From Filosporella fistucella (lineage: Eukaryota > Ascomycota > Leotiomycetes > Helotiales): a stretch of 64,000 nucleotides of DNA. The translations under genes and the position numbers were made by a program. The notes under the pieces were generated by a model that worked only from the letters and a program-made list of their open reading frames with translations, made no database searches and had not been told where the DNA came from. This document shows, piece by piece, positions 40,101 to 50,335 of this stretch (positions within the stretch are counted from its first letter, which is position 1; every line of letters starts with the position of its first letter). Location of the stretch: the NCBI GenBank assembly GCA_030077755.1, contig JAQJZZ010000021.1, positions 1,116,001 to 1,180,000 on the forward strand, read 5' to 3'.

Positions 40101-40655
40101 GTAAATCCTCAATCGTGCGATATACGAATACTCCGGTGGCATCGTAACCTGGAATTACACGAGGAAGAATGGCATTTGAACCGGTAGCCAGAACCAGAAT
40201 GTCATATTCGATGGTATCTCCCTTGACTGTTTTCACAGCTTTATTCTCAGAGTCAATTTCTGTGACTAGAGTATTGAGATGATAGCTCAGTGAACCCTCG
40301 GGCATAGCATCGTACTAGAACTTTATCAATTCCATCAGTCAGAATGCTCGGAATTGGACTCACCCATTCTTTCGTCTGCATGTATAAATTCTCCACATTT
40401 CTGTGTTCAAAGTAGCTCGTGAGACCCACTCTGTTATACGCCAGATGTGGTTCCTCGCCAATGACAACAATATCATATTCTCGTCTTTTAGCATCCAATT
40501 TCATGAGTTTTTCACTGGAATCATCAGATCCATTCACGATGCCTTTAATTCTGCAAAACTCACATGAAAACAATCCCGATCATCCCTAACCCCACAACCA
40601 CAACCTTCTTCCTCTTTCCACCAGCAGCTTCGGACGATACACCATTAGACGCCAT
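37194..40655 (-). CDS. niiA: Assimilatory nitrite reductase [NAD(P)H]
   Basis: Six exons, 40564-40655, 40364-40514, 39930-40314, 39726-39880, 39095-39678 and 37194-39048, give 1073 residues. The enzyme reduces nitrite to ammonium with six electrons from NAD(P)H through FAD, iron-sulfur clusters and siroheme in the cytosol. In order: FAD/NAD domain with [11 protein letters not shown] (about 18-28) and [13 protein letters not shown]; two BFD-like [2Fe-2S] segments ([11 protein letters not shown]...CGGCIP and [14 protein letters not shown]); sulfite/nitrite reductase domain with the [4Fe-4S]-siroheme ligands C682, C688, C722 and C726; and a C-terminal Rieske-type domain with C938, H940, C966 and H969. 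Every cofactor ligand is present. Length fits the fungal enzyme (about 1100 residues). Nitrate reductase and nitrate transporter genes, clustered with it in Aspergillus, are absent from this window. NirA and GATA sites lie upstream. Confidence 0.96.
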
Positions 40656-41056
40656 GATTGCACCAGAACCAGAAATTGAAGAAATGATGTGTGGCCGTAG
40701 CCTTAGTATAAGCTCAATCAAATGTACAACGTTCAAGACACGCCAGCCAGATGACGGGAAAGAAGTACATCCCACTCGGAAAGAAGTCTCAAAAGGAAGG
40801 AAAGGAAAAGAAAACGCCTCATGGAAGGCTTCACCGTAGATGTTAAGACCGGAGAAGGAGCCACCTTTCTCATGACTAGAATGAGCTGAGGACGAAACCT
40901 CAACACACAATTGCCGGCTTCTCGGTCTCTATTTTGTGGGGTATTTTGTAGCTCATAGACTTGAGTATCACCAGGCTGGTATTGTATTAGCAATACCAGT
41001 ACGAGCAGTGGAATGAGCTGATTCCAAGGTAGTCTGAGAGAGAAAAGAGATGAAAT

Positions 41057-41062
41057 AGATAA
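41057..41062 (+). promoter_or_regulatory. GATA-factor site (AreA/NIT2 type, HGATAR)
   Basis: AGATAA fits the HGATAR consensus of fungal nitrogen GATA factors. It lies about 400 bp upstream of the nitrite reductase start and 29 bp from a NirA-type site. A single hexamer is common by chance; the pairing gives it weight. Confidence 0.45.
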
Positions 41063-41090
41063 CGACTTCCTCGGCAGGGTAGATCTCCTG

Positions 41091-41098
41091 CTCCGAGG
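41091..41098 (+). promoter_or_regulatory. NirA-type binding site (CTCCGHGG)
   Basis: CTCCGAGG matches exactly the eight-base consensus known for the Aspergillus nitrate regulator NirA. It sits about 435 bp upstream of the nitrite reductase ATG, between two GATA sites, the arrangement expected for nitrate induction plus nitrogen repression. Confidence 0.55.
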
Positions 41099-41125
41099 GG
41101 CGATCGTAATTGGGTATTGGTAGGG

Positions 41126-41131
41126 CGATAA
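41126..41131 (+). promoter_or_regulatory. Second GATA-factor site
   Basis: CGATAA also fits HGATAR and lies 28 bp from the far side of the NirA-type site. Confidence 0.4.
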
Positions 41132-42409
41132 TGTCAAAAAGAGACGCCGTGGAAATGCAGATGGAAAGTGAAGCGTTCCGAGGAAAAGCATATTCGCGCA
41201 ACTTGACCAATCATTGCGTTTTGCTCCGTTCTACCGGAGTTTTTTATACTTGGTATTCCTGCATAGGTATGCCATCCACTTTTATGATATACATTTGGTT
41301 TGCTTGGGAATGTGCGCCGGCTGATTCGTTGAAGATCGACCTCATGTTATCGTCCCTAGCTGGGGCATCCAGATCTCCCATGTCATCCTGTATTACCACC
41401 GGCTTCTGCAGAGATGTATTGCCATCTGAAGCCATGTGCCATTGATCCGTTAGCCACGCAAGAGTGCCATTCTGCGGGCAGAAGGTAGGAGGTAGGATGT
41501 GATCGAGGATCGCGTTATCCAGATGAAGTCGTACTTAGAAAGTCTTGTGTGATTTGTCCGCCAATTGTGTGCCTCGGAAGACAGCCTTTACGTACTGACT
41601 CTCAACCCTACCTTCCTGCCATCACGACTGTACCGCAGATAGTGCAATGAAGTTGACGACGCTGATGGTTGAAGAATTCCCAAGTCTGTCATCCACACCT
41701 AGCCTCCCGGCCCGCCATAGTCCAGCATCGTCGGGTACTGCCGGCTCAGCCGTCCAGTGTACACTCAACAACTACCTAACTCAAAACTGTTACTGACGAG
41801 AGGAATCTGATAGTCTAATTCCAACATAGCATTGCGATGGCCAGAAACTGGTGTTGACGCATTGTATTTTCTGCCGTATGCTCTAGTATATATCCTGTCT
41901 ATTTTGCCGCCTGATAATTGATTAGATACCAACTTGCTCAAGAGTATCAATGTGAAGAAATTCAACCAAGCATAGGTACCTGGTGGGAAAAAGTATGAAG
42001 TATCGAGGTGACCCGAGAGGGCACTTATAGGGTCATTCATCAAATGCGACAGACGTAGGGTTGAGGCTCACTAGACTACAGGGTGTACAGCCTAGAGCTT
42101 TGGGGTGCCTGCCCTTCCTGTGGAGAAACGTCTCCTCACTAGCACCATCAGCTCTAGAGAAGCATACACTCGCAACTCTATTATACTAACGAAGTCAAAT
42201 GCCAACGAGAGATGAACTGCAGGAGGTAAACCGGAATGTCTAGCACAACAGGATTTGGTCAGGTCAATTCATTATATTGGAGATCCATCTCTCCAGTCTC
42301 TTCTCCTTCAATATCCCAAGCAAGTAGCAAAACAGCACCACGAAACAAAGAACCCTTCAATTACCCAGAGCAGATGAAACACGAGCAACACGAAACAAAC
42401 AAACAAAAT

Positions 42410-44917
42410 TTACATCACACTCTTGAAAATCCTATGTCCCTTCACCAAATGGTCGACCTGCTCCTCAAGATGAGCTCGTTGGCGTTTTACGGCCACAGGT
42501 TCAGAAGCCAAAGCTTCAGCTTGTTCTGCATTAAGTTTGTTGACCACGACTGGAGAAAAAATCTTTTCAATGCCTCGTACAATGTGGCGCTCTATGACTT
42601 GAGTGGTGACGTTTGCGATGAAAGTCTTTTGTGTGACCTGCATGAAGGTGTTAGCTTTTAGAGCCTGGGGAATAGGTTTGCAAGAGATGAGATGTTGCAG
42701 TACGCGGGATATTGAAGGGAGTGATGAATCATGATGGAATTAGGATAGAAGACTTGCCTTGTAGATTGCAAACAGACAGTCCAATGCCTCCTCGCATGTG
42801 AATGCATCCATATCGGGATTAACCTTCTTAGAATAAGACTTGATAACGTTATTCACGTCTATGTTTATTGTTGAATCTGGATAAGTCCTAAAGGCGCTAC
42901 TTGACACGGCTTCTCGAAGAAGGGAGTTTTGTCTTTCACTCCGACGCTTAGCGATGGTGTCTGTATAGTAGTGATTGTAGTTCAACGGGTAGTTCTTCAA
43001 GTCATCCAACAGCAGAGACAACTCCTTGGTAGCACTAGCATATCGAGCTTTCAATTCCTCCTCAATCTGAAATGCCCATACTCGAGTATGCACATCGCGT
43101 GGACAGCAAGCCTGGAGTAAATTCTTCAGGAACTGAGTGCAGACCTCAAATACATCCTCGACGTGAGAAGTAGCGAGTTCACCCCAATTCGAAGATTGCT
43201 CCCAAAAGAGGACACCGATGAGAAGAGGATTGAAATTCCCCATCAACTCCTTGCCACGAGTCTGGATGAGAAGCGACTCAACCCACTTTAGAGCATCTTT
43301 CTTTCCCATGAGTATTGGCTTGTCGGAAGACTTTCTCTTTGACCCTGTCTTCTCGACGCCACCCTCAGAGCTTGCGGCTGGAGTTGCATCGTTTTCCATA
43401 TCAATTTGAAATTTGTGTCCAGTAACGCGCATATCCTGCGCGAATCTGGAATTCATAGATTGAATAACAGCACGTGTTCGACAAAGCGTAGCAGGTGACT
43501 TGAGCGAAAATTCTCGTTCAAATTTGCCCTGGAAGTAAGGTCCCTCGTAGTGTCCATCAACCGCAGCTTTACAGATTTCCCAGAAGTTGAGACTGAGTTG
43601 GGACAAGTAATCTTTGCAATCCTCGGGTGTTGATCGTCGAGTTCCCAGCTTTTGCAGTTCGGCCCGAGTCTCGTCCAGCTTGTCAAGCAGTTCATCACGT
43701 AATTGAGGAAGTTCTTTCTTGATATGTTCGAAGAGAAGAAGACTCAATCGACGTCTCAAAGCGTCGATTCCAACGGTGTCAGGTGGGAGTACTTTGAAGT
43801 TTGATGTCCGGAAGAACTTTGCTTCAGATCTGTTTCGTTCAGTCAAAGAAAACTCTTTCTCCTCAAATTTTCGATTCTTGAGAACATGCCATCCGAGTTT
43901 GAAGAAGATATCTTCGTTCTTGGCGAGTGCGATGAATGACGTCTCACTTCCTGAGTTTGCAGCTAGGCCGTCTGGCTTCGTGATGATACCCAGTGTTCTT
44001 TCTCCTTCTGGATCCACATCTCTGACTCTCTCCAGAATTCTCTGATTAGAGTAATCATTCAAAGCTGAAACAACAGCAAGGCAGATTGTTCGTGGCTGCT
44101 CGATGTAATAGTCCGTGATCTCAGCAACCATATCAACATCCGCCTTGGTAATACCCTTGCTAGAAGTAGCAATCAAACCCGGAATATCAACAAGAGTAAG
44201 CTGTGGTCTAGACGGGCCACTAATCTCAATACTGAGGACATCTCTAGCAAAAGCCCGAGGTGAGGAATCAGCGTCATTGTTTGATAGTCCCATAACAGCC
44301 ATCGCCAGGTTCATGATACGCGGCAGGTCATCGAAATTGGTGATGGATTCCTCAAAGGCTTTGATCTTTGCCTGCTCGGTCGCTGGGCGGGTAGCATCAG
44401 GGTTGACTTTGATGGTCAGGGAATCGGTGTTGGCGCGTCGAAGACTGATTTCGGTGGCGAAACGGGTGCAGAGGTTGTCGGCGCGTGGGAAGGGAATTCC
44501 TGTCAGTGACTCTAGGACAGAACTCTTTCCTGCAGATTGATCACCGCATACTACGAGTCTGCGACGTATTAGCTCTCCTTGATTTTGACTTGCTTGATCT
44601 ATCTTGTACACAGAAGGCTAAGACTAGGAATGAAAACAGGAGGAGAGATACTTACTGAGGAAGCGACAACACAGAATCCAATCCACACTTCCTAACTTGA
44701 ACAATCTATCCCACCCAAAGTCAGCATACTCAAGCCTCAATAAAATCTCTCAACCTACCATATCAAGAATACGTCTCTGCTCATCAGTTTGCAGATCCTC
44801 GAGCGACACCGTATTCTCAAGTTCATTGTTTGCAGGAGTACCCATCGTGTTAGGCGTATTTATCGAATTCTCTTTCTCACTAGGACCTGTTGTTCCAGAG
44901 ATAGGAAGGGAAGACAT
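42410..44917 (-). CDS. Dynamin-like GTPase (Mx/Vps1-type)
   Basis: Four exons, 44759-44917, 44656-44705, 42758-44558 and 42410-42637, give 745 residues. It is a large GTPase that should remodel membranes by assembling into helices. The P-loop GDQSAGKSS (about 75-83) follows directly after an intron. Switch-region DIPGL and the TKPDG base-recognition motif are present, then a long stalk (middle) region and a C-terminal GTPase effector domain completed by the last exon (VTQKTFIANVTTQVIERHIV). There is no PH domain or proline-rich tail, so it resembles fungal Mx-like or Vps1-like dynamins rather than classical dynamin. The last intron starts with GC, not GT (AAG|GCAAGT ... CATGCAG), the only splice that joins the stalk to the effector domain in frame. 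The exact cell role is open. Confidence 0.93.
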
Positions 44918-45945
44918 GTTGTGTTGTCTTTGCAGAAGAGGTTAGGTTGTGTTGGGTTCAGGATCCAAACTTTTGAAGTTGGGATAGAAGTATCGTGTCG
45001 TGTCCCCTAACTCGCAGTTAAAGGTCAAAATCGGAACGGGTCTGGTGTTCCAAAGGCGAACTTCTGAATTTCAGTATGAATTCGAGTGAGTATGTTGTTA
45101 ACCAAAAAAGAATCCGTCGCAGAAAAGTTGACCCCGCGAGCAGATACTTCCTCTCCCTCGGACACAACTTCACTTTTATACCCCAATCTACCTCTTCAAG
45201 GCAGCAATACCTTATCCTTCCAATCTGCCCATTGAATTCCATCTCTTTCACCGAGTCCCTTGAACCAACAACTCGAAATCTCCTGCCTGAAAGGGTCGCG
45301 ACATAGGCCGCTGCGGCAAGGCTTTCAAGCATGCAGCGATCCATCGAGAACACCACGACCAGATTCCGCTCCGTAACGATTGAAACCAGGAAGGAAGATT
45401 CTAACAAATGCTAATGCAAACTGAGGAGAAATAATGCAACGATCCATCGAGAGACAACATATGAACAACTACCTTGCAAGCAAGCTTAGTAAAATGACAG
45501 AGGTTCAAAACCATGAGTCCTTCTGAAAAGAATAGGAAGATTCAAGAACAGACAATTCCAACTCCTTCTAGTTTTACGACAAAGAATGTATCTTACAGCT
45601 TCTACATACCAAAAGAAAAAGAGTATTCATTTTTCAGAAGATCTTGACAAGGAGCAAAAAACATCAAATTTCTATAAACAACTCATCTATCATATCTTCA
45701 TAAAAGACCAAGCAGGCATGTTCTAAAAGAATTAGACGTACATGGTATCCGTTTCGTTCGTTTCGTTCCGGTCCGATCGTTTCTTGACTGAATGACGACT
45801 CAATTACACCTTCCATCGTCTCGTCTCATCTCTCAGCATAACCAACCCCAATTTCATCTTTATTGCAATCCAACCAAGCACCCTTATCCCAGATCCGAAA
45901 CGGAAAAACGCCAGTAGAAATCCCACCGCACCAACCTCTAGCACC
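44918..45945. other. Intergenic region
   Basis: Promoter of the dynamin-like gene and 3' flank of the Vps62-like gene. A frame of 129 residues at 45018-45407 (minus) has no family features and is not called. Confidence 0.45.
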
Positions 45946-47562
45946 TCACTTCTTCCCTGTCCAACTCCTCTTCTTCCCTTCCTTCAGACTATCCACGATC
46001 GTACAGCTGCCTCTGGACTGACAAACCTTACTCCGTCCCAGATTCTTGAACCTCGGCCCGAGAGGGCCATTAACATAATGATATTGTCCAGCAAATCGCC
46101 ACTGTCTCGGATCACTCGGTTTATAGAACTTGTCTCCCCAGTGTCCGGTGAACCACCACCAGCCGACAGGTGCAGCAGGGTTGTCCGCTGCGGGCTGGAG
46201 GCTCTGTTCCATGGTTGCAGCAGAAGGGTTGAGCCAGTAGGTGCGTGCGTCTACGCCGTGGGTGATGGAAGTGTTGAAATGGTAAGCGAGGTAGTTGAGG
46301 GAGGGATCCCAGAGAGGCCCTTTATCTGTTACGTCTGCCAGGAGGCCGAATGGGAGGACATAAGGATGTTTGCCTGGTTGAGCGTACATTGCATGGCTAC
46401 CAAGAGCACTATAGAGAACTGGTCTGCCCTGTCTCCCTTTGCCTTTGCCCTTTTCCACGGCGTCGTAGGAATATGCTATACCACCCGAGTGAGCAGAGAA
46501 GAAGACTGCTTTGGGTTTGCCATTATGGAAGCGAATGAGAGAATGTTCCCAGTCACCGATGTGGTTTCCGAAGCGGATATTCAGGACAGTTGTTCCAAGG
46601 TTGTAGGAGTAGAAGTAGAACCAGAAAGCGTCCAATATTCCGGATCCCTTATCAACCAAGACCAAAACTGCCGGAGCAGGTGTATATCCTCCTGGTTTGG
46701 GCAACATGGGTTGTATGCGTTTCTTCAGATCGGTTTTGCGAGATCCTGGTTTTTGAGTCGTGAATGTATATTCCAAAGGCTTGGACTTCTTGTGCTGTGG
46801 TCCAAAAGGATCGTACCAAGTCTCTAGATCTTCTTGTGTTGGAATTTGTCCTGTCGATTCTTCCGTGTATTCAATTAATTCTTCCTCGTCATCTTCGTCC
46901 TCCTCGTTATCATCATAGGGTATCGGTTTATTATACGCGCTTCCCAACCAATCCGGTCTCTCCTCTACATCTTCTTTACTATGCATGAAAATATATCTTC
47001 CTCGCATATCCTTATTCAACTCGTGCAAATTATCGAGCGTGAAACGGGTATCGTTGACATCCATCGCAGAGTGATTAGCATACGGAATCGTATGCTTGAT
47101 ATGATCTCGAATATCGGACGGCCAGAACTGTTCTCCAGAATAGAGGTGTATCAACGGCGCATGGTCGAGCACATATTGCGGAACGTCCTTCAACACTCTT
47201 GGATCGCCATCCCAATCTCCTGGTCGTAATCTCTCTCCTTGCCCAGGGATCTCTTTCCAATCCGCATATTCTGCATCGACCTCTTCTGCCGGAACACCTT
47301 CCAACACAGATCTGCCAGCTCTCTGTTTATTCCACGGTTTAATCGCTGGATCAGGATGCCAATGAGCAAGCCCACAGACACCTATCCAACGACACGCCTG
47401 CCTATCCAACCAGTGCTTCGAAGTAGCTACCCATACTGCATCCTCTCTCTCTTCCTCTGATTTTCGGGTATTCGGATCAAGATGCTTATACAGCGCACTG
47501 AGAGCAAACCAGGAGATAACCACAAAGAGGGCTCCAACGCCGAAGCGGCGAAAGTACTTCAT
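45946..47562 (-). CDS. vps62: Vacuolar protein sorting-associated protein 62-like
   Basis: Single exon, 538 residues. An N-terminal membrane anchor (VGALFVVISWFALSALY, about 9-25) is followed by a luminal or secreted domain. Features of the Vps62 family (DUF946) are YVLDHAPLIHLYSGEQFWPSDI near the start of the domain, YWFYFYSYNLGTTVL-like sequence in the middle (here FWFYFYSYNLGTTVLNIRFG), GDWEHSLIRF, YSALGSHAMYAQPGKHPY, and WWWFTGHWGDKFY near the end. An acidic stretch (DDNEEDEDDEEELIEY) lies between the anchor and the core. The yeast relative acts in cytoplasm-to-vacuole trafficking, but its molecular role is unclear. Length is normal for filamentous fungi. Confidence 0.92.
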   Translation of the reverse strand: MKYFRRFGVGALFVVISWFALSALYKHLDPNTRKSEEEREDAVWVATSKHWLDRQACRWIGVCGLAHWHPDPAIKPWNKQRAGRSVLEGVPAEEVDAEYADWKEIPGQGERLRPGDWDGDPRVLKDVPQYVLDHAPLIHLYSGEQFWPSDIRDHIKHTIPYANHSAMDVNDTRFTLDNLHELNKDMRGRYIFMHSKEDVEERPDWLGSAYNKPIPYDDNEEDEDDEEELIEYTEESTGQIPTQEDLETWYDPFGPQHKKSKPLEYTFTTQKPGSRKTDLKKRIQPMLPKPGGYTPAPAVLVLVDKGSGILDAFWFYFYSYNLGTTVLNIRFGNHIGDWEHSLIRFHNGKPKAVFFSAHSGGIAYSYDAVEKGKGKGRQGRPVLYSALGSHAMYAQPGKHPYVLPFGLLADVTDKGPLWDPSLNYLAYHFNTSITHGVDARTYWLNPSAATMEQSLQPAADNPAAPVGWWWFTGHWGDKFYKPSDPRQWRFAGQYHYVNGPLGPRFKNLGRSKVCQSRGSCTIVDSLKEGKKRSWTGKK

Positions 47563-50335
47563 CGGTCGTGATGGAGGGGCAGGATATGAGATCTAAGATC
47601 TATGTGCGAGATGCTGTTGGAGATGTACTTGGAACGAATAGCATGCTCATCGACGCCGGCGGAGCTACAGTGTATGTGCTGGAGGTGAATCAACAAAACA
47701 TGGACGCGCAGCGCAGCGAACGTGGCATCGACACAGTCGAGTTCGAGATGGAAACAGGGCGGGTAAAACAAGGCAGCACGAGGGTCAACCCAGGATACTA
47801 ATAGTTATTCATGGAATGGTGGAAGAAGAGGATGTTTGTGAATAGACCATGATGCGATCGATGCTGATAAATCTGAGTCGTTGTTGGAGTTCGGCTTCTA
47901 AGTGAGGACAAGGTCAAGTCAGAGGACACCGAAGGATCCGGTGTAGGAAGAAGAATGGATCACAAAGAGCCTGGACAGGAATAGTGCGGTGAGCAGCAAA
48001 TGCCCAGTTGGAGTGCAGTGCCAACCAATGTGGATGATTCAGGCACCTTTAGCCAATCGTGTCAGCATTTTGACCACGATAAGTCAGGGTCAGGGTCTGC
48101 GAAAGTGACTGCCGAAGTCCATCCAGTGCAATGCAGTGCATCCAAGTTCCAACACATCTGATTCTGGCTCTGGCTTCTTGCTCTGGCTCTTGTGGGTTGT
48201 CGAGGTTGTCTCGCTGTGATGTCTAACGTACTCATTATTACTGGTCGTGAATCTCTCGTCATCAGAAACGTGGATGCGTTTCCGCTTGGAAATGGCCCGC
48301 CCGATAGACTTTACGCTATCAATCCCACTATCTACATCCCGGCAATGACGAGCTGGATTCGACGATTCAAACTCTTGCTCTCGTTCTCAAAACAATTCCA
48401 ACTTATTTCCAAATGAGTCTATTCCCACCATACTCACAAAACGATCAATATTTCCCGTTTCAATTCAGATTGCTGACCGCTTCTCGTGGATCGATTCCTC
48501 CATTCAATCACGCGGCTTAACAGAGCATACCAAGCTGATCATGCACCCGGATTTTACGCTACAGAGAGTTTATCGATAGGCTTCCTGGCTTCCGGCTTGT
48601 CTTATCGCACATCTCTAGCCCAAGGTAGTTACGAGGTTGGTGTATGCGGCTCATTTGCACAATTCAACACAGCGGTACTCAAATATACCGACCAAAATTC
48701 ATACTCGTGTTTATCTCATACCACTGCTTCTGTCCCTCCTCCATCTCGATATTGAGCTCAACAGACTTGTCACGAATTCCGAATTATCCCCATTTCCTTC
48801 TCAAGACAACAGCAGAATTCATCCTTAATCCATATCTACTCCTACCACTCCACAAACCCCTCTATCGTTCCATCCTAACCCACTCCACTTATCCTAGACC
48901 CATTTTTCACGAATCCCAATATCAAAATCTCACCACCAAAGTCGGTGAACTTCACTAACCCATCCATTCTTATCATCACACTCGGAACCAACGGCTCACT
49001 TCCCCCTCACCACTACTCGTAACTATTATCCCAGTAATCCAGCCAAGCCACCCGCTCAATCCGAACTCAGTCAGCAGCAAGCTAAAGAAGTGCCACTCCC
49101 GATAAATCCGAGCGAGGGCACGCGACTCATATCATTCCCACACCACGGAGTAGATGATGCGGGTGGCTGGCCTGAGTTTGCCGTAGGTACTATACTCTTG
49201 AATCCATGGATTTAAAGTTTCGGAAGAGGAAGAGGAACAGGTTTTATTCAACGGTACTAGGAAACTGGGGACTACATAAAGGACGACACGTGATATAAAG
49301 ATACACCGTCTCACTCGACCCAATCGAGGAGAAGTGAATCAAATTCAGACATTTTGGTATTATTGGGAAAGAGGAAAGGAGAGTTACTGTAAGTAGTAGC
49401 TCTCAGAATATTTAAATATATCAAGATAATTCTCAAAATATAACTTTTTCAAACTAAGGTATCTAGACTCTGGAGCGTTCTCCCCTGCAAAGAAAAACAA
49501 ACACAAATAGTATTGAAATGACGCTCTGCTGGCCCTCCGGGTGCCACTGCCGTGGTGGCCGTCGTCCTTAAGGAGAGATGAAGGAGGGCATACGGTAGTT
49601 TAAAATGATGTACTGGCATTTCTCTGGTCTGAGTGGTGGGACAGACAGGGAAGATGATGGCAGAATATCTTGTATTGTGCTTTAAAGCAGAGGTTTAATG
49701 CTAGATATCAAGGTTTTGAGATATTCTACGTGTTGCCGTTTCTTTGAGTAGTGTAAGATTGGTATTACGAATATTATACCATCACTTGGACATCTTTAGT
49801 CCAAACAAGCAGAACGAAATAGATCTGAAAAATCATTTTGATGTAGAAAAGTGAAGGCATACCTTAATAGTCCCTCCACTACTATACCGCAATGAAGCTC
49901 CAGTGGCCGAGTGGTTAGCTGATTCTTTAAAAATCCCTCGGGGTTTTCTAAGGTGTACCTTATCTTCGGAAGGGTACACTGGAGTTTTGCCGTTTTTGAC
50001 TTCGTATATTTTTCTCCCTCTTCTGAGTTTCTGTGTTGGAGAAGTTCTATATCTATTTTGATTTCATTGACACTTTGTTGAGCTTTGTGCAACGTTTTCT
50101 AGTCCTCGTGTATTTTCTTGATTTTATCTGGTTGTGTTTCCCACGTCGGTCCCCGTTTGAACTCCCCGCTTAACCCCCTTTTATTTGCCCACTCACTTTT
50201 CCTGTAATCCACGTTTCAAATACTAGTACAATTCTCCTCCAAAGTTTAGAATATTCATATATTCCTCAGGCGATTACATCTCCTGTCTATAGATGAAATA
50301 CATATAAATCCTCATATTATACTACACTGACCTAA
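47563..50335. other. Intergenic region with a tRNA-like element
   Basis: About 2.8 kb with no supported protein gene. It contains the promoter of the Vps62-like gene, a tRNA-like sequence at 49897-49985 and the 3' flank of the ABC transporter gene. Confidence 0.5.
49897..49985 (+). other. tRNA-like sequence with altered T arm (probable tRNA pseudogene or tRNA-derived element)
   Basis: GCTCCAG at the 5' end pairs with CTGGAGT at the 3' end (one G-U pair), as an acceptor stem would. TGGCCGAGTGG is a perfect RNA polymerase III A box placed as in serine and leucine tRNAs. GATT-CTTTAAA-AATC forms an anticodon arm with loop sequence TTA, and CCCTCGGGG forms a long variable arm. The T arm is wrong: instead of GGTTCGANTCC there is a 28-base hairpin, GGTGTACC...GGGTACAC. 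Without a B box it is unlikely to be a working tRNA; a decayed tRNA or the head of a tRNA-derived SINE is more likely. Confidence 0.4.

Larger units (their letters stand above)
40656..42409. other. Upstream region of nitrite reductase and 3' flank of dynamin-like gene
   Basis: No supported gene. It contains the nitrogen-control sites listed separately. The rest, 41250-42400, shows only short frames without family features. Confidence 0.5.

Noticed and set aside
45018..45407. Open frame of 129 residues, minus strand
   Set aside because: Lies in the promoter region of the dynamin-like gene and shows no recognisable protein features.
46078..46827. Open frame of 249 residues on the plus strand
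   Set aside because: It lies fully antisense to the Vps62-like gene, whose conserved motifs are clear; the plus frame has no domain.
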